The notes under the pieces are model-generated. The model was given only the letters and a program-made list of their open reading frames with translations. It was not told the DNA's origin and searched no databases. Below, one piece after another: positions 1 to 13,169 of a DNA stretch of 64,000 bases (position 1 is its first letter; every line of letters begins with the position of its first letter). Origin of the DNA: Nissolia schottii (lineage: Eukaryota > Streptophyta > Magnoliopsida > Fabales > Fabaceae); assembly GCA_003254905.1 (NCBI GenBank), contig QANU01013978.1, forward strand, positions 514,484-578,483. Direction: 5' to 3'. The position numbers were made by a program, and so were the translations under genes.

Positions 1-5
1 GCAAA

Positions 6-10
<5 letters not shown>

Positions 11-43
<33 letters not shown>

Positions 44-58
44 CGCATATATATGTAT
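11..58. repeat. AT microsatellite
   Basis: A run of (AT)n at the window's left edge, with a short imperfect continuation (ATGTATGT). Confidence 0.9.
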
Positions 59-441
59 GTATGTATTTTTATGAAATTGATAAATAAATGAGAAAAAAAA
101 TTGCTTTTAAAAAACTACAATAAAAGCGAGGAAGTGAGTTAAAAAATAAAAATGGTCGTAACCAATAAAAAATAATTGTAGGATTAAAATAGAAAAAAAA
201 GTTGAACATTAAAGAGAGAATTTCCTTTATTGTATGTGTATATATACACACACTTGACATAGGCATCACGCTTTATTGGCTCTTGATTTAATCAATACTC
301 AAATCATTATTTTTCATTATAATGAACAGAGTGATTCCCGTCATTGCATAATGTTTCCGTAAGAGGGGACATAAATTTTTCCAATAACTAAAATTAAAAT
401 TTGATAGGATGTATTTTTCTACACCTTAAGTTTATTATTAA

Positions 442-668
442 CAAAAATGCTACATGTACACCCAATTTCATACACTCATACATACACCATTAATAATGTA
501 CAAACTTTATTCTCACGAGTGCACAAACATTACAAATTTGTAAATGATACTCTCAATTATACTTAATTAAGTGCACAAACATTACATGAGTTAAAACACA
601 AACTTTATGTATATAAGTACGAAGTGTATGTATGATGTATGGTTTTTGGTGTACATGTAGCACAACTC
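442..668. mobile_element. MULE-type MITE family A, copy 1
   Basis: This 227-bp element starts CAAAAATGCTACATGTACACC; the complement of its right end starts GAGTTGTGCTACATGTACACC. Similarity of the inverted ends continues over about 60 bp. It is flanked by perfect 9-bp copies of TATTATTAA (433-441, 669-677). Inside, GTGCACAAACATTAC occurs twice about 60 bp apart. Confidence 0.92.
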
Positions 669-929
669 TATTATTAATTACCATCACCGTAAAAATGAGA
701 TCGCGTAAATCCAAAAGTTTTGACAGAAATTGATGGTGGGAAAGAGATAACCCGAATCACTCCCAAATTAAGGAAGCAGGGCACTTGCGCTAGGGATAAT
801 CCGAACATGATGGGGTTGGGACAAATGTAATTAATTTCTTAACTGATGCTATTGCCGCTGTAATTAGGAGAGACTTGAGCAGTCAAAGTCTAGAACTAGA
901 TTAGTTAAACAAACTAAGTTTAGTTAGTT

Positions 930-1118
930 TGTTAGAAGGTTAGTTAGCTTCACTAAGAGTTAGTTATGATGACTCAGCATTGCTCACAATGCAACTAGTC
1001 CCTGTATAAATATAACTGAGTCTCTCTCTCATGTACTTTATCAATTCATAATTCAATGAAGAGCTCAAAGGCTTATTCTCATTTTTTGTTCCCTCTAATT
1101 CAAAGCTATACTCTAACA
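930..1118 (+). mobile_element. Copia LTR (5' LTR of a deleted relic)
   Basis: The segment begins TGTTAGAAGG and ends TCTAACA, contains a TATA-like TATAAATATAA, and is followed at once by TGGAATCTCATAGC (1119-1132), a decayed match to the initiator-Met tRNA primer-binding site TGGTATCAGAGC. The left border is set only by the TG start; no target duplication was found. Confidence 0.6.
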
Positions 1119-1520
1119 TGGAATCTCATAGCTGAGAATCTCAAACCTATGCTGGATCTGAGCGTGTGCAAATAGGCAATGGAACAGGCATGAACATCTT
1201 ACACATAGGGCAATCTTTACTCTGCTCTAAGTCCAATAAATCTCAGTTCATTTTGCAAAATCTGTTACGTGTACCTAGTCTAGAAAAGAACTTGATGAGT
1301 TTTTTTTTTTTTTACAGTTTGCCAAACAAAATCAAGTCTATTTTGAGTTTCATGCTAATGAATAATGCTAGGTGAAATCTCAGGTCTCGAAGGAGATTCT
1401 TCTCTGAGGAATTACTAAAGATGGACTATGTGTCTTCCCAGATCTGCAATCAACAAGACCTGCTTCAAGATTGCAGATTCCTTCCTCTAGAACTGTTAGT
1501 TATAGTCCCATAGTTTTGTT
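1119..1520 (+). pseudogene. Copia polyprotein relic: primer-binding site joined to the gag-pre-integrase region
   Basis: Right after the primer-binding site the reading QIGNGTGMNILHIGQS, then RVPSLEKNLMSF (about 1168-1300), matches the protease/gag-pre-integrase junction of Copia polyproteins. A later stretch in a shifted frame (KEILLRGITKDGLYVFPDLQ, about 1380-1450) continues the same domain. Gag, integrase, RT and the 3' LTR are missing and the frame is broken at a poly-T run near 1300-1312. The copy is dead. Confidence 0.7.
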
Positions 1521-1529
1521 TAGTAACAA

Positions 1530-3690
1530 GCATACTTATTAAACTCTTGAGTTAACTCGTAAACTCTTACGAGTTTACAATTTTAATACACAAAACGAGT
1601 TAACACTTTCTTAAACTCTTTTTGGATAAACTCGCACGAGTTTAACTAACTCTGGATTCTACTAGCCAGTTTACAAGTTAAAATTTACCTACGAGTTTAC
1701 CTAAAAATGTAAAAATTTTGTGATTTTGTTAGATACTTACCAACTTTGTTTATGTTAAACAATATTTATTGAGTTTAATAACATAATTTCATATATTTAT
1801 CATAATTGAGCTATGTTTTATCGAACTATTAGGCTTTGGGCCTTGTAGTGCGCTTGATCTCTTCAAGCGTTATTCTTGGGCTTGCCTATTGGCTCCTAAA
1901 CTCGATCTCTAGTCCTCGGCTTGTATACTCGGCCTTTGATCCTCAGCTCTTGTACTCTAATTATGAGTTTGCTATTAGGCTTAATTTTGCCTCGTAACAA
2001 GATTTAAATATCTTTTACGCAATCATTAAAATTCTATAAAAAGAATTATAAAGTGGGAAAAACACCACGAAGAAAAAGCCAAAATACAATAAAGAATAAA
2101 AAAAACAGCACAAAAGAAACTAATTTTGCTCTAAATCTAAAATTCCAGCCACTTATATATCGAAGCGAATGAAATAAAAAAGAAATGATTACGAAAAAAT
2201 TATTTTGTGACTATCCTATCAAATTTAAGGGTATTGATATTTTATAGTTATCTGTAATTAAAAATTGATCATGTATTCTATCAATTATAAATTTTAATTA
2301 TTTTAAACTTAAAAATAAATTATGAGCGTTAAAATATAAAGTAGTACTAATGCCTTTATATAATCTAAGATACCAAAAATAAAAACCATATCGTTATCAT
2401 CGTATGCCCTTAACAAAAAAAAAGAGAATAAAGAAAAAACTATTCTTTGAAATCTGAACCAGTAATCAATCAAGGTAGGTGTGATAACTGGTGAGTCCTT
2501 GTCATCATTATTTATCCACAATCGTAAGACAATTTGTTGTTATTTATTATTCATTTATTTTTTATTTTTTTTTACAAAATAGCCTCAATAAGGGCTTTTT
2601 GCATTGGACTTTGAATTCTATAGTCAAACTCAACAACAACTGAAATTGACCTCGTTTAATAGGAGACATACCTCTCTTAGCTTAGGAATTTTAATGTCAA
2701 ACAAGCAGTTAAGGTAAGAATAAGATATATTCATCTTATCCTCATGGTTTGGCTATTTAATTACCACATGCATAGATTAATTAGAAACCCAGCCCACCCA
2801 CCTACCCACACATTCTGCAATTATACTCTTCACACATTAATAATATATTTAAAAATCAACAACAACTAAAAGTGAATGGAGGGAATATTGTGTCGTTACT
2901 AACCTACAACTAGATCGTCTTATAAAACTAAGACTTAAACTTCCATTAATCATATCAAATTAATTTCTTACTTCCTTCATTTTTCCTCCCCTTTTTGAAG
3001 GTTGTTTCCTCACTCCTAACTAAAGTGTACGGGCTACTAGTGGTTCTTCAATTAAGACAATAATCCAATAGTAACTTCGGTGTAATCTTTTCTTTTTTCC
3101 TTTTTAATTTTCAATCAATACATTATTTTGAAGTGCCTTAGTAATTGCTTTTTGAGTTTGAAGACATTCTCTGTCTTGAGGCTAAAACAAGTCTTTTTTC
3201 ACAATTTATTTTTTGATTTATTTTTAATAAAATTTAATACGAGTTGATTTTATTGGTAAAATCAAATGATGTCCCATCCAAAAATAAATAACAAATAAAA
3301 AGAACACAGATGATTTGGAGAAGTTTATCAACTGTCCACATTAACACCATGATAATTGTTTAGTATCTGCATCAAATTTTTGCGTTATTCAGTAAAAAAT
3401 TTACTGAATAGAATAGAGTCATTTACAAAGAGTAAGTGATTAATTGTGTTGCGGGGCATCTGCTATTGAGTTTCATGCCATTCACTGAGTCATTCCTTTC
3501 TACCTTAGGGAGGAGGTGAGCAAACCCTTTAGTATAGTAAAAGCCATCAGTTTATGGTGCAATCAGAGGATTAATACTAAATTGTGATTTTTTTAGTGTA
3601 AAATTACTAGAATGTGGCACACGATGAAGAATCCATGGTAAACTACTTTGCTTGTTTTAGTTGAACTTTAACAATGTGCTAAGTAGTGGA
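1530..3690. other. Intergenic, with an inverted-repeat cluster near 1540-1690
   Basis: Between 1540 and 1690 the motif ACTCGTAAACT/GAGTTTAC and its complement occur many times in both orientations, like the subterminal repeats of a DNA transposon. The rest is AT-rich with no coding signal I can support. Confidence 0.4.
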
Positions 3691-3692
3691 CT

Positions 3693-4511
3693 TAAGGGCG
3701 GTTAAAATGAGTCTGGTATGCGAGTTTGGCCCGTAAACTAAGTTAAATGGATGGATTTTATGGACAAAAATAGATCCGTAAAAATTTGAACAAAAATAGT
3801 TTGACCCATTTAGGCCCGCGGGCTAAATGGGCAAGCCCATGAATTTTTTAAAAAAATTAAAATTTTAAAAGTTTCATTTTGGACTCTAAATTTTATTTTG
3901 GAATTTAAGAGTTTAATTATTTAAACTTATAATTGAGCATGTTTAACTATTTGTTATGCTTAACTACTTAACTATATTTATATTGTTATACAGCTGAAGT
4001 GGTATGACATAGATATTGATAAATTTTGCATTTCATTCCTTCAATGAGTGTCTACGCCCTAAAAGTTGATATATAGTTTCAAACCTTATTATTAATTAAT
4101 CTACGAGAAAGAATTCCAGTTGTGTTTTTAATCAATAACATAATAGTACTCACATCAATGTTATATATTAATGAAAGTTGTATTAATTCATGAATCGATT
4201 TTAAATAGTATTTGATATCTTTCAAACAAGATAGTTGAAGGAACAAAAAAGATAATATAATCTCACAATCAACTATTTAAACTATTTATTTTTTATTAAT
4301 TAATAGATAGACAATAAAGAAATAGCTAAAATGACTGTGCACACTTATTCACAACTTTGTATTTAAAATCATAAAAAATATATCAAAATTTTAATTTTTT
4401 TTATAAAAAGAGGGGCTGGCGGGTTGGCCCATTTAGGCTAACGGATTGACCATAAACAAGCCGGGCCCTAAAAAGAGACATAATTTTGGCCCAGTCCGTT
4501 TGACACCCCTA
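3693..4511. mobile_element. hAT-like non-autonomous element
   Basis: The left end TAAGGGCGG and the right end (complement TAGGGGTGTCAAACGG) form short degenerate inverted repeats of the TAGGGGTG type common on plant hAT derivatives. GGCCC-rich subterminal sequences face each other. The 8-bp flanks AGTGGACT (3685-3692) and ACTGCACT (4512-4519) match at six of eight positions, as expected for an old 8-bp duplication. There is no transposase. Confidence 0.55.
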
Positions 4512-4763
4512 ACTGCACTAGATGACTCGAGTAACCCACCGCTAATACCAAATACCCGAACCCGACTTTGACCCGGAAAAAAGCAATAGAAAATTATCAC
4601 CTGCATAGTTTGTTTGAGAAATATTTAGATGTTTTAAAATAAGAAAACAAAAGTCTTCTTAATCATAGTTTGTTGTCTAGTATTTAACCCCTTAATTATT
4701 TTATTAAAAGTATAATAAAATAAAAAATAGAAATAACCTACGAAACTAGGTAGTATTAAACAA

Positions 4764-5030
4764 GGGTTAATACTCTATTTGGTCCATAAACTTTACACTT
4801 GTGCTTTATTTGCCCCCTCGACTTTGAAAAGTGACAGGTTAGTCCCTAAATTTTGCAAATGTTAGACTTTTTAGTCTTTATCCCATGAAAGTTCAGAAAT
4901 TACTTGAGACAAAACTATGAAAGTTTAGAGACTACTTAGGACTTTTCAAGGACGAACCTGCTCTTTTTAAAACTTAGGGACTAAATAGAGTAACAGTATA
5001 AAGTTCAGATACCAAATAAGATATTAATCC
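4764..5030. mobile_element. MULE-type MITE with a 9-bp target duplication
   Basis: This 267-bp element has about 85-bp imperfect terminal inverted repeats (GGGTTAATACTCTATTTGG at the left; the complement of the right end starts GGATTAATATCTTATTTGG). It is flanked by perfect 9-bp copies of ATTAAACAA at 4755-4763 and 5031-5039. A 9-bp duplication with long inverted repeats is the Mutator-like signature. It has no coding capacity. Confidence 0.85.
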
Positions 5031-5039
5031 ATTAAACAA

Positions 5040-6555
5040 TAATTAATATAAGGTTTCTAAGTTCTAACACACACCCAGCCCAATAGTGGGGCCTGCAACC
5101 CTTGCATTTGGCGAAGAGAGTGAATTATGATTCCATCCGATTGTTGATGGGTCAATTTAGTTTTTATTAAAAGATACGATTTGTATTAGTCTCTATTATC
5201 TTTAAAAGTAGATTAAATTAGTGTTTAGTTACAATTTATAAGTGTAATTAAATACATTTTTAAAGTGTAACTAAATAAATTAAATATATTATCGTCACTT
5301 TCTTTCTTTCCTTACACATTTGAAAATGCGTTGAACCATACTCATGCATTAAACTAAAGGAGCTAATTTGGCCCGCATTGAAAAAATACAGCAACTAATT
5401 AACAAGGATCTTTTTTTTTTAGGAATTAAATTGGATATTTACTCCGTTTTTAAGTTGATAATAATTTATAGAGTTTAATTGTTATCTATGGGTAGCGAAA
5501 AGTTTTTTACATCGTTATTCAATCAAATCTTCATATATGCATGATTTTAAAAGTAGTGAGAAAGAAAGTTAATTATTTATGCTAACATGATAAGATATCA
5601 TTGATTGGCAATATAAAACAATTTTATACCGTCAATGAATAGTAATTAAATTCATTTATATATCCTCATCACGGTTTAAAATTTTATCTTATCATTTAAT
5701 TATGTATTATCACATAAATATAAATAAAAATGATTAAATTTCTTAGCGTTTATCTCAAAAATCTCATGTATATCAATGCTACACAATTAAAAAGTAGTGT
5801 AAATTTTTTTTACCTTGTTTTACTTTTTGCAAGCATAGCAATGAAATAAATAAATAAATAACTGGATGGATAACTCCCAAACTGCTTTAGGCCACTCGTT
5901 TCTTCTGCTTTCCACGCTCCTCCTCCACCACATTTTATCAACCATTTTGTTATTAGTACTTATTTTATATTAATTTTTATAATTAATTGGAGATTTCCCT
6001 TTTTCCCCTTTTATCACTTATCCATCCATCATACTGAATAAGTTGTTCCATTTAAAAGTATAAAAAAGATATCGACATGTATATATTCGGCTTGTTAAAT
6101 TAAAATCCAATAATACAAACTTTTATATCCATTATAGAAAAATAAATATGAAGAAAAACAATGGTTTGTTTTCGTATTTTTTAACAATTTATTTTAGAAT
6201 AATAAAAAGAAAACACTTTATTTTAGAAGAAGCACGTACCATGTATTCTAGAAATTGAGCCTTTAAGACCAACCAACCATAAGAAAAGCTAAGTGTGACA
6301 TAAGAAAAAGAAATAAACGTCTCTTTGAAATACTTTTGCAGAGTCTTTTTTAGAATTTTCGAGACAATTATATCTGTGTAAATATCCAAGATCCATCGTT
6401 GCAAATATTATCCGAGATAGTTGGATGATTTTTCAAATATATCTCATGTACATATCTATAAATTTTTAAATAGATTTTTTAGAGGTTAGACTAAGTTGTG
6501 CTAAATGTATATATACATGCATCACTAAGTTATCGTAGTTAGATAGTATTTTTTG
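5040..6555. other. Intergenic AT-rich sequence
   Basis: No gene, RNA or clear repeat border recognised. The open frames here are short and low-complexity. Confidence 0.3.
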
Positions 6556-6560
6556 TTACA

Positions 6561-9062
6561 TGTTAGAGAAAGGTTAGCGTGTTGGTTAGAGTGTTAGTTA
6601 GAGGCAGTTAAAGGTTGTTAGGTTGTTAAGTTAGTTGGCTATTGTCATTATGTTATTAGCTTGAGCCACAAGCTACCAAAGGCTGATGTATATATATATG
6701 AACAGCGTGTTGCAGCAATCATCAATTCAATTCTTTCTTTCATTCTCCAAGCTCTCGTTCATTCTTTCTCTCCCTTGATCTCCAAACTAGACCCTAGAGC
6801 CAGGAAATGCCTGTTTTTGGGTTACAGGTTTGGGGTGAAAGGGTTCATTCTTTATGATATCTCAAGTAGGGAAATTTTCATTAGTCGAAATGTGCATTTC
6901 TATGAAAATTTCTTCCCATATCCTGCCACCACAGATCCTCACAGCCCTTTTGTTTTTCCTGACCTATCTACTGATACTGCCATCTCAGATGAGCCTCTTC
7001 CACTGGTTCCTGCCCATGCCAGGTCTGATAGCCCAATCCAACAGCAGCCTGATGTGCTTGCACAGCCACAACCTGAACCCCTTCAACCAAGGAGGTCATC
7101 CAGGTCAAAGGCCACTCCTAATTACTTAAGGGACTATCACTGTAATATGCTGCAGCTTACAGATACAGATCACTCTATACCTGTTGAATCCACTCCTGCT
7201 TACCCTCTACAGCAAGTCCTCTCTTATAATGCCTTTTCCCCAGCTCACAGAAAATTCCTCTTCACCCTTTCTAGTTTAACTGAACCCAAGTCTTACACTC
7301 AGGCTGCAAAACATGCCTGCTGGAGAGAGGCAATGAATGCAGAAATTGCTGCTTTAGAATTGAACAACACCTGGAGGCTTGTTGATCTTCCCCCTGGCAA
7401 ACATCCAATTGGGTGTAAGTGGGTTTATAAGATAAAATTGAAAGCAAATGGCAGCATCGAGAGATACAAGGCTCGCTTGGTGGCAAAGGGATACAACCAA
7501 ACCCATGGTGTGGACTACATGGAGACATTTAGCCCAGTGGCTAAAATGACCACTGTTAGACTGCTGCTGGCCCTTACTTCCATCATGAAATGGCATCTGC
7601 ACCAACTTGATGTCAATAATGCGTTTTTGCATGGTGATCTACACGAGGAGGTTTATATGCAACTCCCCAAAGGGTTTCCTGATCCGGGTCCTAACAAAGC
7701 TTGCTTATTGCAAAAGTCCTTATATGGACTTAAACAAGCAAGCTGGCAATGGTTTGCTAAGTTGTCTACTGCCCTCCTTTCATGTGATATAGTCAGTCCC
7801 ACTCAGATCATTCCTTATTCATTCGAGCCACTCCTGATTCTTTTACTGCATTGCTGGTTTATGTAGATGATGTTCTATTAGCTAGCAGTAGCATGGCAGC
7901 TATTAATGAAATGAAGGCTTTCCTTCATGATGCCTTCAAAATTAAAGACCTGGGTGAGGCCAAATATTTCTTGGGTTTGGAGATTGCTAGGAGTTCCTTT
8001 GGCATCTCTTTGTCTCAAAAGAAGTATGCTTTGGAGATTTTAGAGGATGCTTCCCTCATGGCTTGTAAACCCGCCTCTACTCCCATGGATAATTCTCAAC
8101 GGCTTTCCAAGGATACTGGTGAAGCTTTTCCTGATCCTTTAGCCTATCGCCGCCTTGTTGGTCGCCTCATTTACTTAACTACCACCAGGCCGGACATTTC
8201 CTTTGCTGTTAATCATTTAGCCCAGTTCATGGCAGCACCTACACTCACTCATCACCAAGCAGCTTTAAGGGTGCTCAGGTACATCAAGGCAGCACCAGGA
8301 TTGGGGTTGTTCTTTCCATGTGATTCTCCTTTACAATTAGAAGCATACTCAGCTGCTGACTGGGCTGGTTGCCCCGATTCTAGGCGCTCTACTTCTGGTT
8401 TCTGCATATTCCTTGGAAAATCACTGATAAGTTGGAAAGCCAAGAAGCAGAGTGTGGTCTCTCGTTCCTCCTGTGAAGCAGAATACCGAGCTTTAGCTGT
8501 TACAACATGTGAAGTTCAGTGGATTAATTTCCTGTTAGCTGATCTAGCTATGCAGCCACAGACACCAGCAGCTGTCTTTTGTGACAACCAATCGGCCTTG
8601 CAAATCGCCCACAACCAAACCTTTCATGAACGTACAAAGCACATTGAGATTGACTGCCATTTTGTCTGGGAAAAACTTCATTCCAGGCTAATTCATTTGC
8701 TACCTATCTCTTATCAACTCCAGCTTGCAGATATTTTTACTAAGCCCCTTGGTCCAATGCCGTTTAAGAGCATTTTATCCAATCTTGGCCTGCATAATCT
8801 GTTTCAGCCAGGCCACGATTACGGGGGGGTGTTAGAGAAAGGTTAGCGTGTTAGTTAGAGTGTTAGTTAGAGGCAGTTAAAGGTTGTTAGGTTGTTAAGT
8901 TAGTTGGCTATTGTCATTATGTTATTAGCTTGAGCCACAAGCTACCAAAGGCTGATGTATATATATATGAACAGCGTGTTGCTGCAATCATCAATTCAAT
9001 TCTTTCTTTCATTCTCCAAGCTCTCATTCATTCTTTCTCTCCCTTGATTTCTAATTCTATCA
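6561..9062 (+). mobile_element. Internally deleted Copia retrotransposon with a 5-bp target duplication
   Basis: TTACA at 6556-6560 and 9063-9067 is the target duplication. The 3' LTR is 8830-9062 (TGTTAGAGAA...TCTATCA, 233 bp). The 5' LTR starts at 6561 but loses similarity near 6786, about 10 bp short of its end, and joins directly to the integrase C-terminal coding region. The primer-binding site, gag, protease and most of integrase are therefore missing. The LTRs differ at about three positions over some 218 aligned bases, which suggests a recent insertion. A G-run just before 8830 may be the polypurine tract. It probably sits next to or inside an older repeat (TTAGTTAG-rich flank, 9068-9120). 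Confidence 0.92.
6661..8846 (+). pseudogene. Copia pol: integrase tail, reverse transcriptase and RNase H, with one frameshift
   Basis: The first frame (6661-7866) starts inside the 5' LTR, so its first 40 residues are LTR-derived. It then reads the integrase C-terminus ([18 protein letters not shown]), a proline/serine linker, and the N-terminal RT core ([20 protein letters not shown], then SPVAK and [19 protein letters not shown]). Near 7785-7800 the frame shifts by one or two bases. The second frame (7851-8846) carries the RT active-site YVDD at 7860-7871 and the RNase H region (CDNQSALQIAH, RTKHIEIDCH, ADIFTKPLG). The stop lies in the 3' LTR. The frameshift and the missing gag, protease and integrase core make the copy non-autonomous. 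Confidence 0.92.
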
Positions 9063-9067
9063 TTACA

Positions 9068-9774
9068 AGTGTCTGTCAGTCTGTTATAGTTAGTTAGTAT
9101 CACTTGCCAGTAAGTTAGCCACAACATGTATATAAGTGGGAATCATTGTATGATAAAATTTATATATCCAATTTAATAACTTTCATCTCAATCACAGTAT
9201 GTAATCCACCAATATTCAAGATAAACATTATCTGAGACAATTGAAGATCGTGAATCCACAAATCATTTTTTTGTTATTTTTTAGATTTACAATTAAGAGA
9301 AAAATCGAGTAAACCGAAAGGAGAGAAGAGCTTCTCCTATTTTTCTTAGAGCTCAAAGTGTGTAAGAAATGTCTCAATAAACAACATCTTAATATATGAT
9401 ATTAGGAGAAGAGATCTCTCTTTATGTCAATAAATATTGGGTTTTGGGTCTAACCCAATCATTATGACTAACCCAAACACAAGATGCATAATAATAACTA
9501 TTAATGAATAATGCTTAATAAGAATATACTCAATAGTTATCACATTTAATATTTTAACATCTAATCAATCGGATCACTAACTAACTTATATTAGTCCACA
9601 CTATTAATGAGCAATACTACATAATAATAATAAGTTTAATAACAATAATTATCACAATAAATTAAACTTAAATAATAGATTTTAATATTTTAGCATTCAA
9701 TCAATTTAGATCCAAGTCCAAGGGGGCACACTGCCTACCATCAAGTGATGAGCACAATTGTGTTACGATAGTTT

Positions 9775-9823
<49 letters not shown>

Positions 9824-10335
9824 ATTAAAATATATTTATTTTATCAACTCCAATTCAACCATTGATCTAGTTAATCAGTGTTTTAGCCGAGTCGATTATT
9901 AGGTCAAGTTAACTACGATTGAGTCCGTGCTCTTCTTTATTTGGTAAATTCCATGTCTTGGAATTTGATAAAATAAACTTATTTTGAGAAATTAATAGAT
10001 TGTTTCCTTACGTAGCGTCAATAAAATCTCATACTTCCCATCTAAGCCTCAGTAATATGTATAAGATTATAGATTTAAACCTTATTGCAGCTAATATAAT
10101 TTTTTAAGCACCAAAAAAATTTCAATAAAATCCTATAGTTCTCATCTTTTTTTATCTATTACATATATATATATATATATANAGATTTTCTATTTTAACT
10201 ACCTAGAGTTCAAAGTTTTTTTTTCATTTTTACCCTCTATTGTTAATTTAATGTACTAATTTTTTTTTTCACACACCTCTTATTCTAATACCTTATTTCA
10301 CTTTTTTTTTTAAATTTTAAAAAACTCTACTTTAT
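9068..10335. other. Intergenic with AT microsatellites and one ambiguous base
   Basis: A TTAGTTAG-containing stretch (9080-9170) could be the remainder of an older LTR into which the Copia copy inserted. (AT)n runs lie at about 9783-9820 and 10163-10181, and an N is at 10182. No gene seen. Confidence 0.35.
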
Positions 10336-11836
10336 TAGGGGTGCTCAAATCCAATCCAATCATAATCACTAAACTGATTAAAAAATATCAAAAATCGATC
10401 AAAATTGTAAAAGTTTAGATGTGATTATATATTGTTTTTTAAAAATCACTTGGATTGGATTGAATTTTGAATTTAGTTTTCAAAATCGATACAATCCAAT
10501 CCAAACTGAAAATATATGTTATTGTAAAAATATATGACAAAGGTATTCAAGTAAAATCATCAAAGAGATTTTCAAGGATAATGAAAGGGTCGAAAGAAAA
10601 GCCCTATTAATGCAATCAAGGACAAACAATATGGGGAAGTTCACGGTCGACAATGTGAGTCGACCATGAGTGGTTGAAAAAGATGGGATCGACCAAATGA
10701 AAAAGTGTATGAGAAGAATATTCTTTGACTTTTTCCTTAACTTAGAGTTAGCAGACGACCATTAAGAGTTCGAGAGCAAGCAATGAACCGACCCAAATTG
10801 ATGATCATCACCCAATCTAGTCTTGGATGGAATGGTAATGCTAAATAAAGGACTTGACCTTCCAAACTGCCAAGGTACGATGAGTCTGAGAAGAAATCAA
10901 GTTCGACTCATAAGTTACCCAAAACATGACATGCCCACTAACAATGTGTGGCGGTTACAAAGGACATGTGTAACTTTAGAAAGGAAATAATTGCCCACTT
11001 CGCAGAAAATAAGGGAAGTGAGAAAAATGGAATTCTGAGAATCAAATTACAACTGTTCAGAAGACACGTGGCGAGCATACAAGTGAGTCACTGAAGGTTA
11101 TAAATAGAGATGCCTAGAACAGAAAAAATGAGGAATTTTTACTTAGAAGAACTCTCAAAGTCTCATCACATCTCCGCAACAAAGAACACTAAGAAATTTC
11201 GAGTAGATTTCTCATTTCCTTTTCTTTTCCTTTATTTATTGTTCTTGTTTTTACTTTTTAATTTAGTTCTTTAGCAATTTAAGTTTACTTTCTTGTATCG
11301 TTTTTACAATCTTTATACCAAACACCATTTATTATTCCAATGAATAGTGATTATTCTCGAATCCCTATCTTTACTAAAAGGACACAATCCTCACTTTTTA
11401 TATAGATATTTGATTTACGTAGCGAACAGTCCACCAAACCAAATTTCCTAGTAAAACAATATCATATAATATAATTTTATGTGTTTAGATTATACTTGTA
11501 CTTATAACAATTTTAATTATCAAATAATTTTTATTGTCATTCTTACTTTAATATCATATGCATTTAAAAATGAGTTATTTAGTTTTTATTGTTATATTTT
11601 CATTTTATTTATTTAAGTTACTTATAGTTTATAACATTCTAAACTTAAAATTTTCTTCTATTAAAAGTTTATAATTTATTAAACCAATCCAATTCAAACC
11701 ACTAATTAAAATTTGGATTCAATTGGATTAAATTTTTTTATCTAACCTATAAAAATTCAATCCAAACCGCAATAAATTATTTTTTTAATCGAATGAATTT
11801 TTCACTCAAAATCGATCCAAATTGCAGACATTCTTA
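10336..11836. mobile_element. hAT-like element interrupted by a probable LTR remnant
   Basis: The left end TAGGGGTGCTCAAATCC with AATCCAATCC-rich subterminal repeats is mirrored at 11690-11836 by the same AATCCAA/TTGGATT repeats. The middle (about 10520-11450) is different. It has TATAAATAGA near 11100, a downstream stretch rich in AGAACTCTCAAAGTCTCATC, and repeated TCGACC motifs, which look like a solo LTR. Borders and target duplications of the insert could not be fixed. Confidence 0.4.
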
Positions 11837-12785
11837 CCTTTTCTCACATTCATGTACATTTTTTCTAAAACAAAAAGAAAACCTAACCACATAAAAAGAA
11901 CTAACAATGTAACACCACCTTTACTACTATTGTAAGAAGTACCGACATTGACACTGACACGAACACGAAACACTACACGGCACGCAATAAGTCGAGACAC
12001 CAATTTTAAAATTTTACAAGACATGACATGACATATATAGGTGTAAAATTAAATATTTATAATAATATTATAATACTTTCATTGATATCAAACTATTAAT
12101 TTTTAATACTTTCCAAAAAAATTGAAATATATAGAACATTCAAGATATTTTTATGTGTCAATACTTGTTAATTTTTTATGTATATTTATTATTATAAATT
12201 ATTTAATATATAAAATATTTTTTTACTCGAACACTATATAGACATTGGTCAAAAAAACGTTTAGACATAACTCAAATACACTTAAACACTTTTAAACACA
12301 TGTGACACATGCGTCTAACAAATATTTTCGTGCGTCAAAATTTATAATGTGTAAGACATTGATACAGGATAATCTTATAAGGTTTCTCTGCTTCGTAGGT
12401 ACTACTACCTACATGAGTATCCTTATATTTAACCGTTATTATTCTTGACAACTGGAGAGTGCGTGGCAAGGGATGCTAGCTTCCAATAGAAAAAAAAAAG
12501 TTGAATTATTTATTTTATTGATTATCTTGAAAATTCATTCTCTCTCATTGTTTGTTACGTGCTAAAAACTTTTTCGTGACAATGAGAACTCAATTATTAT
12601 ATTATCAAATATAATTAAAAAAAAAGTTGCACTATTTTCTAAAATAAGAAGAAGAAAATACAGAGAAAAAGAAGTGAAAAACGGATAATTGGAAAATTGC
12701 TAGAGGAATAAACTCTATCCCCCCAACCCAAATCCATCACCACATGAAAATCTCAGATCAGATCAAATAAAAGGAAAAAATAATT

Positions 12786-12819
<34 letters not shown>

Positions 12820-13169
12820 TATATATGTGGGAGAAAAAAAGCGGACCACTTGAGGGGAAAAACCAACATTTTCTAACAGTTGTCCTAAATCTAATCTTCT
12901 CCAAAGGTTGTGTACAAAAGAGTGTGGGGTCCACGTGGCACTTCCTCAGTATATCCAATAAGAGCAGGGGAGAAGTTGAGGGGGTTAAGGATGGTTGTGG
13001 GGTTTCTGGAGAGGGAGGGTGACCTGCTATTGCCGGTGCACTCGTGCCCTTCAACCGGTTGGTCCGGTTTTGTGGCCAAAAACTTGAAAAGATATAATAA
13101 AGGGGTTTAAGGCTTAAAACTCCATCTACTACCTCTATTTATCTTTCAACTCCAATTCTTCTTTTTAAA
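11837..13169. other. Intergenic and promoter region of the TRP gene
   Basis: AT-rich with an (AT)n run at about 12789-12820. From 12830 the sequence is richer in G and has GGTCCACGTGGC (CACGTG at about 12931-12936), a G-box within 250 bp of the likely TRP leader. No coding signal. Confidence 0.4.
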
